This document shows positions 26,893 to 35,160 of a DNA stretch of 64,000 bases, piece after piece (the first letter of the stretch is position 1; each line of letters starts with the position of its first letter). The notes under the pieces are model-generated. The model had not been told where the DNA came from. It saw only the letters and a program-made list of their open reading frames with translations, and searched no databases. The DNA is from Desulfovibrio sp. ZJ369 (GTDB lineage Bacteria; Desulfobacterota; Desulfovibrionia; Desulfovibrionales; Desulfovibrionaceae). Location of the stretch: NCBI RefSeq assembly GCF_011039085.1, contig NZ_JAAKEI010000007.1, forward strand, positions 44,050-108,049, in the 5' to 3' direction. A program made the position numbers and the translations under genes.

Positions 26893-27041
26893 GGCAGGCT
26901 TATGATGCACTGCCCTTCCGGCCGCTTCAGCCCCCAACGGGGATCTGAACCGGCCGCGGTCCGGTAACGGATCAGCGCCGCAAGGGAATTGAACGCAAAA
27001 CCCATGCGGCAAACCGGGCCAAACCCTATCCTTTAACCCTG

Positions 27042-27075
27042 AAAGCCGCACCGGTATTCTGACCGTGCGGCTTTT
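27042..27075 (+). terminator. Intrinsic terminator of cydAB
   Basis: GCCGCACCGGT and ACCGTGCGGC form a stem with one bulge and a 6-nt loop, followed by TTTT, 150 bp after cydB. Confidence 0.75.
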
Positions 27076-27095
27076 CAACTTTATCGGAGCAAACA

Positions 27096-27362
27096 ATGAA
27101 ACGATTCACAGGATTATTCCTGGCCGCCGCGCTGTGCGTCTCAGCCCTTGCCGCGTGCGCGTCGCAATACCGCCATCATGAACCCCTGACCTTCGAGGAG
27201 CAGGAGGCCCAGCGCGCCAAAGTGCAATGCCAGGAAGAAGCCACGGCCATGAACGGCCCCGGCATCTATACTTCCACCAACCCGCTCTGGGACTCCTATT
27301 TTGTGATGTGCATGCACCGTCTTGGCGTCACTGACGCCCAACTCAAAAAAATGTGGTATTAA
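27096..27362 (+). CDS. Very small lipoprotein
   Basis: The 88-residue protein begins MKRFTGLFLAAALCVSALAAC, a lipoprotein signal with lipobox LAAC. The 67-residue mature part is Glu/Gln-rich (FEEQEAQRAKVQCQEEA) and has two further Cys residues. It ends KKMWY. Just after the cydAB terminator, so probably transcribed separately. GGAGC precedes the ATG. No family recognised. Confidence 0.68.
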   Translation: MKRFTGLFLAAALCVSALAACASQYRHHEPLTFEEQEAQRAKVQCQEEATAMNGPGIYTSTNPLWDSYFVMCMHRLGVTDAQLKKMWY

Positions 27363-27498
27363 CGCCCCACGGCCGTTGAACGGCCGTTGCGCTGCGGGCT
27401 GAGCACATACAGCCGCAGTCGTCTTATGTATCCCGGGCCGCAAGCGTGGATGCTTGCGGGCCGGGATACTGTCGTCCGGCGCGCCGGAGCGAGCGTTT

Positions 27499-27558
27499 TA
27501 GAGCGGTTTGCTGTTGAAAACGGCAACCGCTCTGGCGGCCGCGGGCGCAGCTGCCCGG
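27499..27558. repeat. TAGAGC element R9 (D-end with truncated body)
   Basis: TAGAGCGGTTTGCTGTTGAAA/CGGCAACCGCTCT hairpin (27499-27533) followed by GGCGGCCGCGGGCGCAG, which resembles the GC-rich part of R12. The rest of the element is missing. Confidence 0.6.
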
Positions 27559-27625
27559 CATACAATAAAAAAGGTCTCGGCCGCAGACAGCGGCACGAGA
27601 CCTGAACGATCGTCCGAAAGAATTC

Positions 27626-28231
27626 TTATTTGCCGTTGCCCTTGGCAGGCTTGCCGTTCTGCGACGCCGGGGTCTGGGCTTTATCCTGTGCCGCGGGCCG
27701 ATCCTCTGCCGGGGCGGGAGCCGCTTCGGCCTCGGACGCCGCCTTTGCGGCGGCCACAGGCTTGAAATCAAGCTTCTGCTTGTTCACTTCCGCGATGAGC
27801 GCCGTGGTCACATCCACCTTGGGATTGAACGAGGCAGCCCCTTCGGTGTTCAAAATAACGTCATAGCCCTTTTGCTCGCGATAGGCGTTCACAGTGCGCT
27901 GCACGGCGTCATAGAGCAGATTGACCACATTCTGCTGCTCGGCCTGCATACGCTGCTGCGAGGCTATGTACACGCTTTGCAGTTCTTTCTGCGCGTCTTC
28001 GTCCTTGGGATCTTTTTCCAGCCGCCCCTGGATCTCATTGAGCTTGCCCTGCATTTCGGCCTGCAGGCCTTCCAGGAACTTCACGCCCGCCTTGCCCGGC
28101 TCGCTGTCGCGCATGATGCGCGCCATATCCACCACCGCCAGCCTGGGTTGGGCGGCATTCTCGGTCTGCTGGCACGCCAGAAGCATAAAGCTCAACACAA
28201 AAAACAGAGGCATGAAAAAACGGATTCGCAT
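27626..28231 (-). CDS. OmpH/Skp-family periplasmic chaperone-like lipoprotein
   Basis: The 201-residue protein has a signal peptide ending LSFMLLACQQ (lipobox LLAC), then LAVVDMARIMRDSEPGK, the conserved start of OmpH/Skp. A long charged coiled-coil (LQAEMQGKLNEIQGRLEKD to about residue 115) and YDVILNTEGAASFNP follow. The C-terminal 45 residues are Ala/Pro/Lys-rich and low in complexity. Skp proteins chaperone outer-membrane proteins; being lipid-anchored is a variation seen in this group. The bam and lpx neighbours are absent. GAGGAG is 11 nt from ATG 28231, slightly long. Confidence 0.78.
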   Translation of the reverse strand: MRIRFFMPLFFVLSFMLLACQQTENAAQPRLAVVDMARIMRDSEPGKAGVKFLEGLQAEMQGKLNEIQGRLEKDPKDEDAQKELQSVYIASQQRMQAEQQNVVNLLYDAVQRTVNAYREQKGYDVILNTEGAASFNPKVDVTTALIAEVNKQKLDFKPVAAAKAASEAEAAPAPAEDRPAAQDKAQTPASQNGKPAKGNGK

Positions 28232-28551
28232 AGTGGTAAGCACTCCTCTCAGGTATAATGGTCCCGCGAACCCGTTACCACGGCATTGCGGGGAGATGGT
28301 CTCCGGCTCAGGCAACCGCCGAAGCATCCCGGATCTGCGCCGGCGGCGCGCAAAGCCGCTGTGGCGCATACGGATATAGCCAATCCGTTTTGCATACGTT
28401 TTTTTTGCGCACAGCTCAACAGTTTTTTATCCTCCTGAAGCTGGAGGCCCCGGAGCGCGTCTGGCAACGCAGGAGTTCCGCCGCGCCGGCAAGGAAACAG
28501 ATCCTTTGTACGCAGGGAGCGCAGGCCTGCCTCAGCATCCGGAACACGCTT
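28232..28551. other. Intergenic region, no gene seen
   Basis: Lies between two minus-strand genes. It contains a GC-rich stretch with GCAAAGCC (28350-28357), a small hairpin ACGGAT/ATCCGT and an eight-T run near 28400. No coding frame and no RNA family could be supported. Confidence 0.4.
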
Positions 28552-29673
28552 TCAGCGCAGTTCGGCAAACTGGCCTTTCATCCGCTGCACCTTGGCCACA
28601 TAAAAACGGGTCTCGCGCACAGGCAGACGCACGGTCAGATCTTCGTAGAGCGCCTGCGGGCTCATGGCGTTGATCCGGGCCACGGCTTCCTCGTTGCTGG
28701 CGCCGTAGAGGCGCAGAAAACGGTTGGGCCCCATATTGTAGGCCGCCACCGCGCAATACTCGCGGGCCAGAGGATCGCGCACCCCGGAAAAATACCGGGT
28801 GAGCAGAATATGCAGGTAGGCCGTGCCGTAGCGGATATTGATTTCAGGCACGCGCAGCTCGTCGAAACTCACGTCGCCGCGGCGGCCGTACAAAAAACGG
28901 TGCACCTCATCGCTGGCTGTGCTCGGCAGAAGCTGCATAAGGCCCATGGCCGACTTGTTGCTGATCAGGCCCGGCGAAAAATCGCTTTCGCTGTGGATGA
29001 TGGCGTAGACAAGTTCGGTGCTCAGATTATAGCGCCGGGCGAAATTCTCCACCAATTGCCGGTAGCGCCGGGCCCTGGCCAGCAGGCTGCCGCCCGCGCC
29101 GGAGCCTGAGGCGAACATTTCGCCGGCCGGTTTTCTTTCTGCCGGGGCTTGCAGGTTAACGGGGGTATAGCCCTCAAGCCAGGCCTCGTCCGCAAGCCAG
29201 CGCAAGGGACGGCCAAAAGCGTCCAGAGCATCCCCGTACCCGCGCGGTTGGGCCGCCACGAGCAGCGGCATGGAAGCGCCATCCAGGGCCAGAAGCGGCG
29301 TCAGCTCCGGCAGCTCGGCCTCCTCGCCAAAAAGAATGTCCCCGTCGCCCATGTCCAGGCGCACGCCGCTCTTCTCGAAAGTGATTATCTGATCCCGGAC
29401 GACCGTATCGCCCTGGTCGGGCCGCTGTTCAGGAGGACGCGGGGCATCCTGCGCCGGAGCGGGCCCGCGGATGGCCCACAAGCGCGTGCCGTCGCCCTGC
29501 GGGAGGATCGGCTCTGGCAAATCCTCCGGCCGCAGGCTGATCACATGATCACTGGCCCGGCGGCGCACTTCCGGACCCTCGCTGTGCGGCACAAAACCCG
29601 CGAGCATCCCCAGCAGGATCAGAGCGCTGCCGAGGCATAGCGAAATAATCAGAATGGTTCTGCGGGACGTCAT
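28552..29673 (-). CDS. Membrane-anchored lytic murein transglycosylase (SLT/MltC-like)
   Basis: The 373-residue protein has an uncleaved-looking N-terminal membrane anchor (residues 6-25) and a C-terminal SLT lysozyme-like domain from about 210. The catalytic Glu is probably Glu229 in AIIHSESDFSPG, followed by SAMGLMQLLPSTA, FDELRVPEINIRYGTAYL and VAAYNMGPNRFLRL, all typical of family 1 transglycosylases. The middle (50-200) is Pro-rich and of DUF3393/MltC type at best. It cleaves peptidoglycan glycan strands in the periplasm. The start ATG 29673 has AAGGA upstream. Confidence 0.86.
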   Translation of the reverse strand: MTSRRTILIISLCLGSALILLGMLAGFVPHSEGPEVRRRASDHVISLRPEDLPEPILPQGDGTRLWAIRGPAPAQDAPRPPEQRPDQGDTVVRDQIITFEKSGVRLDMGDGDILFGEEAELPELTPLLALDGASMPLLVAAQPRGYGDALDAFGRPLRWLADEAWLEGYTPVNLQAPAERKPAGEMFASGSGAGGSLLARARRYRQLVENFARRYNLSTELVYAIIHSESDFSPGLISNKSAMGLMQLLPSTASDEVHRFLYGRRGDVSFDELRVPEINIRYGTAYLHILLTRYFSGVRDPLAREYCAVAAYNMGPNRFLRLYGASNEEAVARINAMSPQALYEDLTVRLPVRETRFYVAKVQRMKGQFAELR

Positions 29674-29839
29674 GGGCGTATCCTTGGCCTGTTCCTCTGC
29701 TGTCCGGCGCGGGTGCGCCGAGAGATTTTTCTTGTTTTAATGCAATTATCCTGCCAAATCAAAATCACCCATATCTTTTCAGGAAAATAACGATGAAGAA
29801 AAAAATTTCACAAGCTTTCGGTCAAAAAAATGAACCCCA

Positions 29840-29868
29840 TTGACCCAGGCCCGCTTCCGGCCTATGCT
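29840..29868 (+). promoter_or_regulatory. Candidate promoter of the GAF-sulP-dus operon
   Basis: TTGACC (29840-29845), a 17-bp spacer and TATGCT (29863-29868). Repeat R10 lies between this promoter and the gene and would be transcribed in the leader. Confidence 0.5.
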
Positions 29869-29927
29869 GCTGATCCCATGCCGCCGGACGGGCCTGAAGG
29901 GCGGCGCGGCGGCCATGCCGCAACGTA

Positions 29928-30078
29928 TAGAGCGGTTTGCTAATGAAATTAGCTAAACCGCTCTGGCGACAGCGTTAGCTGGCGCCCGCGCCGAATGAGC
30001 CTGAAAACCACGTTTTTCAGGCGAAATGATGGCAGCGCCGCTTTTGAAATTGAATAATTTCAAAAGCAAAATGCTCTA
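29928..30078 (-). repeat. TAGAGC element R10 (D-end + body 2 + E-end)
   Basis: A 151-bp element bounded by TA. In reverse orientation: D-end hairpin GAGCGGTTTGCTAAT/ATTAGCTAAACCGCTC, GGCGACAGCGTTAGCTGG, a central GCCTGAAAA/TTTTTCAGGC hairpin, and an E-end hairpin (CTTTTGAAATT/AATTTCAAAAG). It lies in the predicted 5' leader of the next gene. Confidence 0.9.
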
Positions 30079-30102
30079 GTGCTCCAGGAGCAGAGGCAAA
30101 TC

Positions 30103-31224
30103 GTGTCACACCAGGCAGCAAACCATGTGCGCGAAGATATAACGCGACTTTTGCAATACGCGCCTCCCGAAATGCGCGCCGCGATCCTCGGCCTGTTGCC
30201 CGCGGCCAAGCGCACGCTTGATTCCGGCTACCATCCGGACGTGCGCCGCGTGCCCCTCAAAAGCTGGCGCTGCCTTTTGCAACTGCTGGCCTCGGTGACG
30301 TCCATGCAGAGCGACACCGAAACCCTGCTGCGGGTTTCCAACGATCTGCTTTCCATTGCCGACCGCATGGCCCCGCCCGGCGAAGTTCTGCGCCAGAGCG
30401 CCGAGGTCCTGGTGCACGCCCTGCACGCTGATCTGTATGTCTGCCGCCTCAGAAACGCCAGGGGCGAATGGGTGACCCAGGCCGCCAATCATGTGCGCGG
30501 CGGGAGCATCCCCATAGTGGCGCCCATGCTGGATGAGAGCCTGCGCAAACATCCGGTCATGAGCGCGGTTCTGGAAGGGCATATCCGCTATGTGGTTTCC
30601 AACAACTTGCAGGGCCTGGAGCGCGGGGGCGGCTCTTTTGACTGCGTGATCTACAAGGAAGGCTATCGCTCGCGTCTGGCTTTTGTGCTGCGGGAGCGCA
30701 ACGACCGCCCGGCTTTCGGGCTTGTGCAGCTCTACACCAAGCGCGAGTACGGCTTTGAAGCCTACGACGAGCGTTTTCTTTCCAAATGCGCGCGCATCGT
30801 CTCCCTGACTGTGGGCCGCCGCGTGGCCGTGGCCCGCGACACCCTGGAAAAAGCCGCCGGGGCTATGGCCCATTACGGCAACAACGCGCTCAATGTGATG
30901 CGCAACCAGGCAGAATACTGCGGCGAGCTGGTGGAGGACATCGACGCCAACCTGGCCCGTGCCCTGCGCATCTCGCGGGAGCTTCTGGCCGAATTTCCCG
31001 AAGACTCGCGCGGCCGCTTTCTGGCTCTGGAGCTGGAGAGTATTCTGGCCCGCAGCGATCTCACGGAACTGGCAGGGCATCTGGGCGGCGTCCTGGAAGG
31101 CACGCGGCGCATGACCCGGATCATCAGTTCGCTCAAAAAATCCGTCGAGCGCCCCCGTTTGCTGCACTATGCCCTGGGGCACGACGTGCTCAAGCTGGAA
31201 GACGACATCCGCCACGAGGATTGA
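30103..31224 (+). CDS. GAF-domain protein with kinase-like dimerisation region but no ATPase domain
   Basis: The 373-residue cytoplasmic protein has a central GAF-like sensor (about residues 85-240, including ADLYVCRLRNARGEWVTQAA and PAFGLVQLYTKREYGFEAYDE) and a C-terminal helical region with MAHYGNNALNVMRNQAEY that recalls the His-box of histidine kinases. No N, G1 or G2 boxes follow, so it is not a complete kinase. The start GTG at 30103 was chosen for AGAGG six bases upstream; a GTG at 30079 at the edge of repeat R10 is possible. The stop lies 1 bp before the sulP ATG, so it is coupled to an anion transporter. Confidence 0.6.
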   Translation: MSHQAANHVREDITRLLQYAPPEMRAAILGLLPAAKRTLDSGYHPDVRRVPLKSWRCLLQLLASVTSMQSDTETLLRVSNDLLSIADRMAPPGEVLRQSAEVLVHALHADLYVCRLRNARGEWVTQAANHVRGGSIPIVAPMLDESLRKHPVMSAVLEGHIRYVVSNNLQGLERGGGSFDCVIYKEGYRSRLAFVLRERNDRPAFGLVQLYTKREYGFEAYDERFLSKCARIVSLTVGRRVAVARDTLEKAAGAMAHYGNNALNVMRNQAEYCGELVEDIDANLARALRISRELLAEFPEDSRGRFLALELESILARSDLTELAGHLGGVLEGTRRMTRIISSLKKSVERPRLLHYALGHDVLKLEDDIRHED

Positions 31225-31225
31225 G

Positions 31226-33061
31226 ATGCGCGCCGCGACCTTCCTGCCCTTTCTGGACACACTGAAAACGTATACCGCCCGTGATTTCCGCGCGGATCTG
31301 ACGGCCGCGCTGACCGTGACGCCCATGGCCATTCCGCAGGCCATGGCCTATGCCCTGATTGCGGGCGTGCATCCGCAGTACGGCATTTACGCCTGCATGC
31401 TGCCGGTGATCGTGGCCGCGCTCTGGGGTTCGGCCCGCTACCTGGCAGCCGGGCCCACCAATGCCATTTCCATGGTGCTTTTTTCCACCATGGCCACAGT
31501 CAGCGTGGGCGGCACGCTGATCGCCAGCCTGCCGCAGGAAGCGCGCATGGCGTATGTTTTCGGCCTGGCCCTGCTCTGCGGGCTGATCCAGGTGGGCATG
31601 GGCCTGGCGCGTCTGGGCGATCTGGCCAATTTCATCTCCCATTCGGTCATGGTCGCATTTTCCACCGGCGCGGCCCTGCTGATCGCCGCAGGCCAGCTCA
31701 AGACGGTTTTGGGGCTGCCCGGCCCCAAGCCCGCGGGCTTTTTCCCGCAACTGGGCATGGCCGCGCGGCAACTTGGGCAGATCAATTACTGGAGCCTGGG
31801 GCTGGCCTTGTTGACCATTGCCCTTATTCTGCTGCTGCGCAACAGCATTTCCCGGCGCTTCCCGGCCACGCTGGCGGCCCTGGCCCTGGTGAGCCTGATC
31901 GCGGACGGTTTGCAGGCGACCGCCAACGGCGTGGCTCTGGTGGGGCCCATACCCAGCATCATCCCGCCGCTCTCCCTGCCCCCGGCCTTTGATCTCACCG
32001 CGCTGGGGGATCTGTTCATGCCCGCCCTGGCCATTGCCCTGCTGGGCACGGTGGAATCCCTGGCCATCGGCAAGCAGATGGCCGACATCAAGGGCGACGT
32101 GTTCAACGGCAGCCAGGAGCTCATCGGCCAGGGCCTCGGCAATATCGCGGCCGGGCTGACCTCGGGCATTCCGGGCTGCGGTTCTTTCACCCGCAGCGCG
32201 CTGGTCGTCACCTCCGGCGGCACTACGCGCATGGGCACCGTGTTTTCCGGCCTGCTGGTCCTGCCCATGCTCTTTGTGCTGGCCCCGCTGATCAGCTATC
32301 TGCCCATGCCCGCCCTGGGCGGCGTGCTGCTGCTGATCTCCTTTCAGATGATCGACAGGGAAGCCATCCGCCTCTGTCTGGTGGCCACGCGCGTGGATCG
32401 CGCCGTGCTTCTGCTGACCTTTGCCGCCACCCTGCTGCTGGATCTGGAACGCGCCATCTTCGTGGGCGTGCTGCTTTCACTGGTGCTTTTCATTTATAAA
32501 ACCTCACATCCGCGCGTGCGCAGGCTCAGACCCAAAGATCCCCTGCTGCGCGACGCGCCGCCGGACATGCCGCCGGGCATTGCCGTCTACGTCATTGAGG
32601 GCACGCTCTTTTTCGGAGCCATTCATGAACTGGAACGCCAACTGCGCGAGGAAGACCGCGAACCCGCCCGGCTGGTTGTCCTCCATCTGACCCGCGTGTT
32701 CTGGCTGGACGCCTCGGGCGCGCATGCGCTGGCCCAGTTCGTCGAACGCTGCTACGCGCACAGCGTGCCCGTGATTCTGGTGGTGGGCAGCCGCAATGTG
32801 CGCGATATTCTGCGGCGCACGGGCCTGCTGAGTTATCTGAGCTCCGGTTTTGTGGCTGAGACCATCAACGAGGGCCTGCGCCTGGCCGCAAATCTGCTCA
32901 GCCGTATCACCTGCCGGGACGACCGCTGCTCTGTGCCCGCGCCGGATCCGCCGCCTGCGCCGCCCCCGGAAAAAACAGCCGCGGCCATGGCGGCCACGGC
33001 CAATGAAGGGGAGCCGCAAACAGCGCCCCCAAAACCAGCATCGGCAACAAAACAGCCATGA
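31226..33061 (+). CDS. SulP family anion (sulfate) permease with STAS domain
   Basis: The 611-residue protein has 10-14 membrane segments from about residue 20 to 420 and a cytosolic STAS domain (about 440-560) with LTRVFWLDASGAHAL. Early motifs TVTPMAIPQAMAYALIAGVHPQYGIYA (quoted in part: AIPQAMAYALIAG) and AAGPTNAISM match SulP. In a sulfate reducer, sulfate uptake is plausible, but SulP proteins also move bicarbonate and other anions. The last 50 residues are Pro/Ala-rich. Starts 1 bp after the GAF gene and overlaps dus as ATGA. Confidence 0.88.
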   Translation: MRAATFLPFLDTLKTYTARDFRADLTAALTVTPMAIPQAMAYALIAGVHPQYGIYACMLPVIVAALWGSARYLAAGPTNAISMVLFSTMATVSVGGTLIASLPQEARMAYVFGLALLCGLIQVGMGLARLGDLANFISHSVMVAFSTGAALLIAAGQLKTVLGLPGPKPAGFFPQLGMAARQLGQINYWSLGLALLTIALILLLRNSISRRFPATLAALALVSLIADGLQATANGVALVGPIPSIIPPLSLPPAFDLTALGDLFMPALAIALLGTVESLAIGKQMADIKGDVFNGSQELIGQGLGNIAAGLTSGIPGCGSFTRSALVVTSGGTTRMGTVFSGLLVLPMLFVLAPLISYLPMPALGGVLLLISFQMIDREAIRLCLVATRVDRAVLLLTFAATLLLDLERAIFVGVLLSLVLFIYKTSHPRVRRLRPKDPLLRDAPPDMPPGIAVYVIEGTLFFGAIHELERQLREEDREPARLVVLHLTRVFWLDASGAHALAQFVERCYAHSVPVILVVGSRNVRDILRRTGLLSYLSSGFVAETINEGLRLAANLLSRITCRDDRCSVPAPDPPPAPPPEKTAAAMAATANEGEPQTAPPKPASATKQP

Positions 33062-34068
33062 ACAAAATCCCGGCGCTTCCTGCCCCGCGCTGCCGCTGCC
33101 CGGCCAATCCTGCGCGCCTGCCTTTCGGTCCGGAGCACCCCTGGCTCGCGCCCCTGGCCGGATACAGCGATCTGCCTTTCCGCCTGCTCTGCCGGGAATA
33201 CGGGGCCGCTGTCTGCGTGACTGAAATGGTCAGCGCCAAAGGCCTGATCTACGGCAGCCCGGGCACCGGCGCGCTGCTGGCCACCCTGCCAGAGGATCAA
33301 CCCCTGGTGGTTCAACTGTTCGGCAGCCAGGCCTCTTTTCTGCAACAGGCCGTGGAAGTGCTGCGCGAGGCGGGCTTCGGCTGGTTTGACCTGAACATGG
33401 GCTGCTCCGTGCCCAAGGTCATGCGCCAGGGCGCGGGCGCGGCCATGCTGGCGGATCCGGAAAACAGCCTGCGCGCGGCTGAAGCCATGCTGCGCGCCGC
33501 CGGGCCCGGCCGGGTGGGTTTCAAACTGCGCCTGGGCATCAACGCCGAGCGTCCGGTCTGGGAAGATCTGGCCCTGCGCCTGGAGGATCTGGGCGCGGGC
33601 TGGCTGACGCTCCACCCACGCTTTGCGCGCCAGGGCTTTGGCGGCGCGGCGGACTGGACGGCCCTGGCCCGGCTTGCGCCGCGTTTATCCCTGCCTCTGC
33701 TGGCCAGCGGGGACTTGTTCAGCGCGGCCGATGGTCTGCGCTGCCTTGAGCAGACCGGCGTCAGCGGCGTGATGTACGCGCGCGGGGCCATGCACAATCC
33801 GGCTGTCTTTGCCGAGCACCGGGCCCTGTGCCGGGGTGGCGTCCCCGAAGCGCCCAACGCGGCCCGCCTGCGCGCCATGATCCGCCGCCACATGGAGCTT
33901 GCGCGCGCATACTGCCCGGGCAAGGCCGCGCTCTGGAAGATGCGCTCCGTGCTGCCCCGCTATGTGCGACTTCTGCCCGGCGCGCGGGCCTTGCGCCAGG
34001 AGCTTTGCCGCTGTACTGATTGGCAGGAGCTGGAAGACGCGCTGGAGACCTTTCTGCCGGAATCTTAG
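33058..34068 (+). CDS. dus: tRNA-dihydrouridine synthase
   Basis: The 336-residue FMN TIM-barrel enzyme reduces specific uridines in tRNA D-loops. APLAGYSDLPFRLL (FMN site), VQLFGSQ, DLNMGCSVPKVMRQGAGAAML (catalytic Cys116) and SGDLFSAADGL are Dus signatures. The subfamily (DusA/B/C) is uncertain; the motifs look most DusB-like. Overlaps sulP by 4 bp (ATGA). The TAG stop is the first three bases of repeat R11, so the last residues (FLPES) may have been changed by insertion. Confidence 0.92.
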   Translation: MNKIPALPAPRCRCPANPARLPFGPEHPWLAPLAGYSDLPFRLLCREYGAAVCVTEMVSAKGLIYGSPGTGALLATLPEDQPLVVQLFGSQASFLQQAVEVLREAGFGWFDLNMGCSVPKVMRQGAGAAMLADPENSLRAAEAMLRAAGPGRVGFKLRLGINAERPVWEDLALRLEDLGAGWLTLHPRFARQGFGGAADWTALARLAPRLSLPLLASGDLFSAADGLRCLEQTGVSGVMYARGAMHNPAVFAEHRALCRGGVPEAPNAARLRAMIRRHMELARAYCPGKAALWKMRSVLPRYVRLLPGARALRQELCRCTDWQELEDALETFLPES

Positions 34069-34152
34069 AGCAGATTACCTTTGACTTTTTATGAAAGTCA
34101 AAGGTGGCCGCTTTCGCGTCAGCAGAGCATTTTTCAAAGAGAAAATGCTCTG
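34066..34152 (+). repeat. TAGAGC element R11 (A-end + B-end, short)
   Basis: An 87-bp element: A-end hairpin (CCTTTGACTTT/AAAGTCAAAGG), CCGCTTTCGCGTCAGC, B-end hairpin GAGCATTTTTC/GAAAATGCTC. It lacks the central body 1 hairpin of R14 and R18. It gives dus its stop codon and lies 30 bp before ispH. Confidence 0.9.
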
Positions 34153-34181
34153 AAACGGCCCAGTGCCCAAGGAGAAGAAAT

Positions 34182-35048
34182 ATGGACGTACTCCGCGCCA
34201 CAACAGCGGGCTTTTGCATGGGCGTGAGTCTGGCCCTGCAAAAGCTGGACACGGCCCTGACCCTGGCCGCGACCACACCCGCCCGCAGCCCGCAAGGGCG
34301 CATCTGCACCCTGGGTCCGATCATTCACAATCCGCAGGTGCTCGCGGCCTATGAAGCCAGGGGCGTGGTCTGCGTGCGCGACACAGCGGACTTGCGGCCG
34401 GGCGACGCGGTGATCATCCGCGCCCACGGCATCCCCCGCCAGGAGGAGGAAAAAGTACGCGCCAGCGGCGCGCACATCACGGACGCCACCTGCCCCAAGG
34501 TCAAAAAGGCCCAGTTGGCCATTGCCCGCGCCACGCGCCAGGGCGCTGTGCTGCTGCTGTTCGGCGAGGCCGATCATCCGGAAGTGCGCGGCCTTGTCTC
34601 CTACGCGCTCGGTCCTGCCTATGTCTTCGGCAGCCAGAAAGAACTTGAGCGCCTCATTCTGCCGGACAGGCAACGTTATGTGCTGGCCTCGCAGACCACC
34701 CAGGATCGCGAAACCTTTGCGGCTCTTGAAGAAATGCTGCGGGCGCGCTTTGCGGATCTCGTGGTGCTTTCCACCATTTGCGACGCCACCCGCGAGCGGC
34801 AGGAAGAAGCGCGCAGCATTGCTTCGCGCGTGGATGTCATGGTAGTCGTGGGGGGCAGGCAAAGCGGCAATACCCGCAGACTGGCCGATGTGGCGGCCCT
34901 GAGCGGCATTGAGACCTTTCATGTGGAAAGCGTGGACGAGCTTGATGCCGAAAGATTTACGCAAAAATCGCGCGCAGGCCTAACGGCTGGCGCATCTACG
35001 CCGAAAAGTCTCATTGACGCCGCCCAGACCTGGCTGGCATCACTGTGA
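34182..35048 (+). CDS. ispH: 4-hydroxy-3-methylbut-2-enyl diphosphate reductase
   Basis: The 288-residue iron-sulfur enzyme makes IPP and DMAPP in the last step of the MEP isoprenoid pathway. Cluster ligands: Cys12 (TAGFCMGVS), Cys104 (DATCPKVKKAQ) and Cys200 (STICDATRERQEE). IIRAHGIPR and GGRQSGNTRRL are also conserved. ATG 34182 has AAGGAG at 34169-34174. Repeat R11 separates it from dus. A short terminator-like hairpin follows at 35102. Confidence 0.95.
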   Translation: MDVLRATTAGFCMGVSLALQKLDTALTLAATTPARSPQGRICTLGPIIHNPQVLAAYEARGVVCVRDTADLRPGDAVIIRAHGIPRQEEEKVRASGAHITDATCPKVKKAQLAIARATRQGAVLLLFGEADHPEVRGLVSYALGPAYVFGSQKELERLILPDRQRYVLASQTTQDRETFAALEEMLRARFADLVVLSTICDATRERQEEARSIASRVDVMVVVGGRQSGNTRRLADVAALSGIETFHVESVDELDAERFTQKSRAGLTAGASTPKSLIDAAQTWLASL

Positions 35049-35101
35049 TCACGCGGCGGGGCAACACGCAGCCCGCCGGGGCCGTTCGCACCTGGGCGAA
35101 T

Positions 35102-35121
35102 GCGGCTGCATGCCGCTTTTT
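35102..35121 (+). terminator. Short intrinsic terminator after ispH
   Basis: GCGGC-TGCAT-GCCGC followed by TTTTT. The stem is only 5 bp but all GC. It lies between ispH and cheV. Confidence 0.45.
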
Positions 35122-35160
35122 CATGACGTGTATCTTGCGCAGCGTTTTTTCGGAGGCAGC

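Larger units (their letters stand above)
29674..30102. other. Intergenic region before the GAF/sulP operon
   Basis: An AT-rich stretch (29722-29838), a candidate promoter and repeat R10. No gene is visible. Confidence 0.6.

Noticed and set aside
28290..28410. Possible c-di-GMP-I (GEMM) riboswitch on the plus strand around GCAAAGCC at 28350
   Set aside because: Only one motif fits; the closing P1 stem is lacking, and no plus-strand gene lies downstream. A covariance search with the GEMM-I model would decide.
29740..29835. Possible third copy of the 88-bp leader element
   Set aside because: Only the segment GAAAAAAATTTCAC and a following AAAAAATGAA are similar; the conserved TTCATTGTAATTTTACATG core is missing.
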